From an uncultured Eubacterium sp. (GTDB taxonomy: Bacteria; Bacillota; Clostridia; Oscillospirales; Acutalibacteraceae), in NCBI RefSeq assembly GCF_934525195.1, contig NZ_CAKSZA010000011.1, positions 1-6,377 of the forward strand: a stretch of 6,377 bases of DNA, in the 5' to 3' direction. Numbering within the stretch: the first letter of the stretch is position 1; each line of letters starts with the position of its first letter. The translations under genes and the position numbers were made by a program. The notes below the pieces were generated by a model that worked only from the letters and a program-made list of their open reading frames with translations, did no database searches and was not told where the DNA came from. Of this stretch, positions 5,700 through 6,377 are shown one piece after another.

Positions 5700-5843
5700 A
5701 TGAAAAAATTTGAAGAGCCAAAAATCGAAATCGTAAAGTTTTTGAATTCAGATGTAATTACAACCTCAAACACGATAACAGATTCGGGTTATACAAACGG
5801 TACGATTGTAGATGGCGACGAGGACGAAAACTCAATCTATTGA
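5700..5843 (+). CDS. 47-residue acidic-tailed small peptide, possible leader/core peptide
   Basis: The ATG at 5700 follows a very strong ribosome binding site (AAGGAGGGG, 5686-5694) that overlaps the stop codon of the preceding gene; the intergenic gap is 12 bp, so the two are co-transcribed. The product starts MKKFEEPKIEIVKFLNSDVI, is followed by a Ser/Thr/Asn/Gly-rich stretch (TTSNTITDSGYTNGTIV, 21-37), and ends in an acidic tail (DGDEDENSIY, 38-47). It has no Cys, no hydrophobic signal peptide and no transmembrane segment. The pattern K-x-P-x-(I/M)-E-(I/V)-x-x-F followed by DVITTS is one I remember from many unannotated 45-70 residue proteins of Clostridia; I know of no established function. 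The layout recalls a ribosomally made peptide precursor, but no modification or export gene lies in the window. A strong terminator begins 11 bp after the stop codon. Confidence 0.8.
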   Translation: MKKFEEPKIEIVKFLNSDVITTSNTITDSGYTNGTIVDGDEDENSIY

Positions 5844-5854
5844 TTAAACAAAAA

Positions 5855-5880
5855 CAGCTCCCAATGGGAGCTGTTTTTTT
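5855..5880 (+). terminator. Rho-independent terminator of the secreted-protein/peptide operon
   Basis: CAGCTCCC (5855-5862), loop AAT, GGGAGCTG (5866-5873) form a perfect 8-bp GC-rich stem followed by seven T (5874-5880) and preceded by an A tract. It lies just after the stop of the small peptide gene and closes the two-gene operon. It is the clearest terminator on the plus strand. Confidence 0.93.
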
Positions 5881-5913
5881 ATGATAATCCTCTTGTTGCA
5901 AATGAGGGAGAAT

Positions 5914-6030
5914 ATCAGGCTCACCTTGTTACAAGGTGATTCCCCCGTTAATCGGGGGAAATGTCTGCAACGCAGACAAAAGGGGGCGTCTACGCAGTAA
6001 AGCTGTCGTGCTTGCACGACTGAGGGGTTA
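5914..6030 (+). repeat. Mosaic hairpin repeat, copy 3
   Basis: It begins with ATCAGGCTC and CACCTTG-TTA-CAAGGTG (5922-5938), like the left edge of copy 2. It continues with 70 bases (5933-6002) identical to 1520-1589 of copy 1, and then switches to GTCGTGC-TT-GCACGAC followed by TGAGGGGTTA, like the module at 3092-3120 of copy 2. It is therefore a chimera of the modules found separately in the other two copies. It lies between the operon terminator and the 5S rRNA gene; no reading frame here appears coding. Confidence 0.8.
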
Positions 6031-6108
6031 AGAATAATCTGATAGGTTAAAACAAACCAATGGGTTAAGATAAAACACAATTTATAGAAGAAATTTGTCG
6101 AAAAAAGG

Positions 6109-6127
6109 ATGTGAATAATTTTCACAT
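6109..6127 (+). repeat. Small inverted repeat
   Basis: ATGTGAA (6109-6115) and TTCACAT (6121-6127) form a perfect 7-bp inverted repeat around TAATT. It has no T tract and no nearby gene start. Otherwise 6031-6150 is AT-rich sequence in which I see no gene, promoter or RNA. Confidence 0.4.
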
Positions 6128-6152
6128 AAAGAAAGCTTGTCTACAAAATAAT

Positions 6153-6176
6153 CGTAGGGACGAACTGTGTTCGCCT
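6153..6176 (-). repeat. Short GGCGAAC hairpin repeat, copy 3 (inverted)
   Basis: The reverse complement of this segment matches 1777-1800 at 22 of 24 positions, keeping the GGCGAAC / GTTCG(T)CC hairpin and the CCTACG tail. It is oriented opposite to copies 1 and 2, and it lies about 46 bp beyond the 5S terminator. Confidence 0.7.
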
Positions 6177-6228
6177 AAAGACTGTACAGATATAATTCAA
6201 GCATAAAGTGGAAGTGGACATAAAAAAA

Positions 6229-6253
6229 GACACTCGAAAGAGTGTCTTTTTTT
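6229..6253 (-). terminator. Bidirectional rho-independent terminator after 5S rRNA
   Basis: GACACTC (6229-6235), loop GAAA, GAGTGTC (6240-6246) form a perfect 7-bp stem flanked by seven A on the left (6222-6228) and seven T on the right (6247-6253). On the minus strand it ends transcription just 4 bp past the 5S rRNA gene; on the plus strand it could also stop read-through from the left before it enters the rRNA operon antisense. Confidence 0.92.
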
Positions 6254-6256
6254 AAT

Positions 6257-6372
6257 GTCGGCGTCGACCTATTTTCACAGGAGGCTGCCCTCCAACTATC
6301 TTCGGCACGCGTGAGCTTAACTACCGTGTTCGGTATGGGAACGGGTGGACCCTCAGCGTAATAAACACCGAC
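6257..6372 (-). rRNA. rrf: 5S ribosomal RNA
   Basis: The minus strand carries the conserved 5S core CCCGTTCCCATACCGAACACGG..GTTAAGCTC, written here in part, followed by GCCGAAGATAGTTGG and CCTCCTGTGAAAATAGG. The ends are set by helix I: GTCGGTGT at the 5' end (6372-6365) pairs with ACGCCGAC at the 3' end, including one G-T pair, giving 116 nt, a normal length. It catalyses nothing itself but is part of the large ribosomal subunit. The 23S and 16S genes would be expected to the right, beyond the window. A strong terminator follows it on the same strand. Confidence 0.96.
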
Positions 6373-6377
6373 TATGA

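Noticed and set aside
1518..6030. CRISPR array
   Set aside because: The repeated segments are few, far apart, self-complementary, and not separated by uniform spacers; no cas gene is present.
5844..6125. Minus-strand 93-codon open frame after the peptide operon
   Set aside because: It runs through a terminator and a mosaic repeat, and has no ribosome binding site or recognisable product.

Overview
The window looks like chromosome from an anaerobic, low-to-moderate GC gut-type member of the Bacillota (Clostridia, probably Oscillospiraceae/Ruminococcus-like). The grounds are strong Gram-positive ribosome binding sites, consensus sigma-70/SigA-type promoters, an iron-dependent alcohol dehydrogenase, a flavodiiron protein typical of anaerobes, a secreted FIVAR-type protein, and intergenic hairpin repeats of a kind I recall from such genomes. 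The lineage is an inference; nothing here identifies a species.

Layout: (1) Positions 1-190 carry, on the minus strand, a near-perfect promoter (TTGACA, 17-bp spacer, TATAAT) followed by a leader hairpin and the 5' half of a tRNA-Pro(UGG). The match to tRNA stops just after the anticodon loop. (2) 296-1429 (+) encodes an iron-containing alcohol dehydrogenase with a TTG start. (3) 1430-1853 has no gene and is packed with hairpin repeats. (4) 1854-3014 (+) encodes a class A flavodiiron protein (FprA type). (5) 3015-3440 holds a second mosaic hairpin repeat, then the promoter and structured 5' UTR of the next gene. (6) 3441-5687 (+) encodes a 748-residue secreted protein of unknown function, followed 12 bp later by a 47-codon-scale small peptide gene (5700-5843) and a strong rho-independent terminator. 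(7) 5881-6253 holds a third mosaic repeat and a bidirectional terminator. (8) 6257-6372 (-) is a 5S rRNA gene, presumably the end of an rRNA operon lying to the right.

How it works together: the alcohol dehydrogenase and the flavodiiron protein are ordinary redox genes of an anaerobe, each apparently its own transcription unit, separated by repeats. The secreted protein and the small acidic peptide appear to form a two-gene operon with its own promoter and terminator. This cassette is visibly more AT-rich and Asn/Lys/Tyr-rich than the two enzymes, and it sits between two mosaic repeats next to an rRNA operon, so it is the part of the window most likely to be accessory. The most notable non-coding signal is a modular hairpin repeat family: three related copies, two of which share 70 identical bases, plus three copies of a short GGCGAAC hairpin, one of them inverted.
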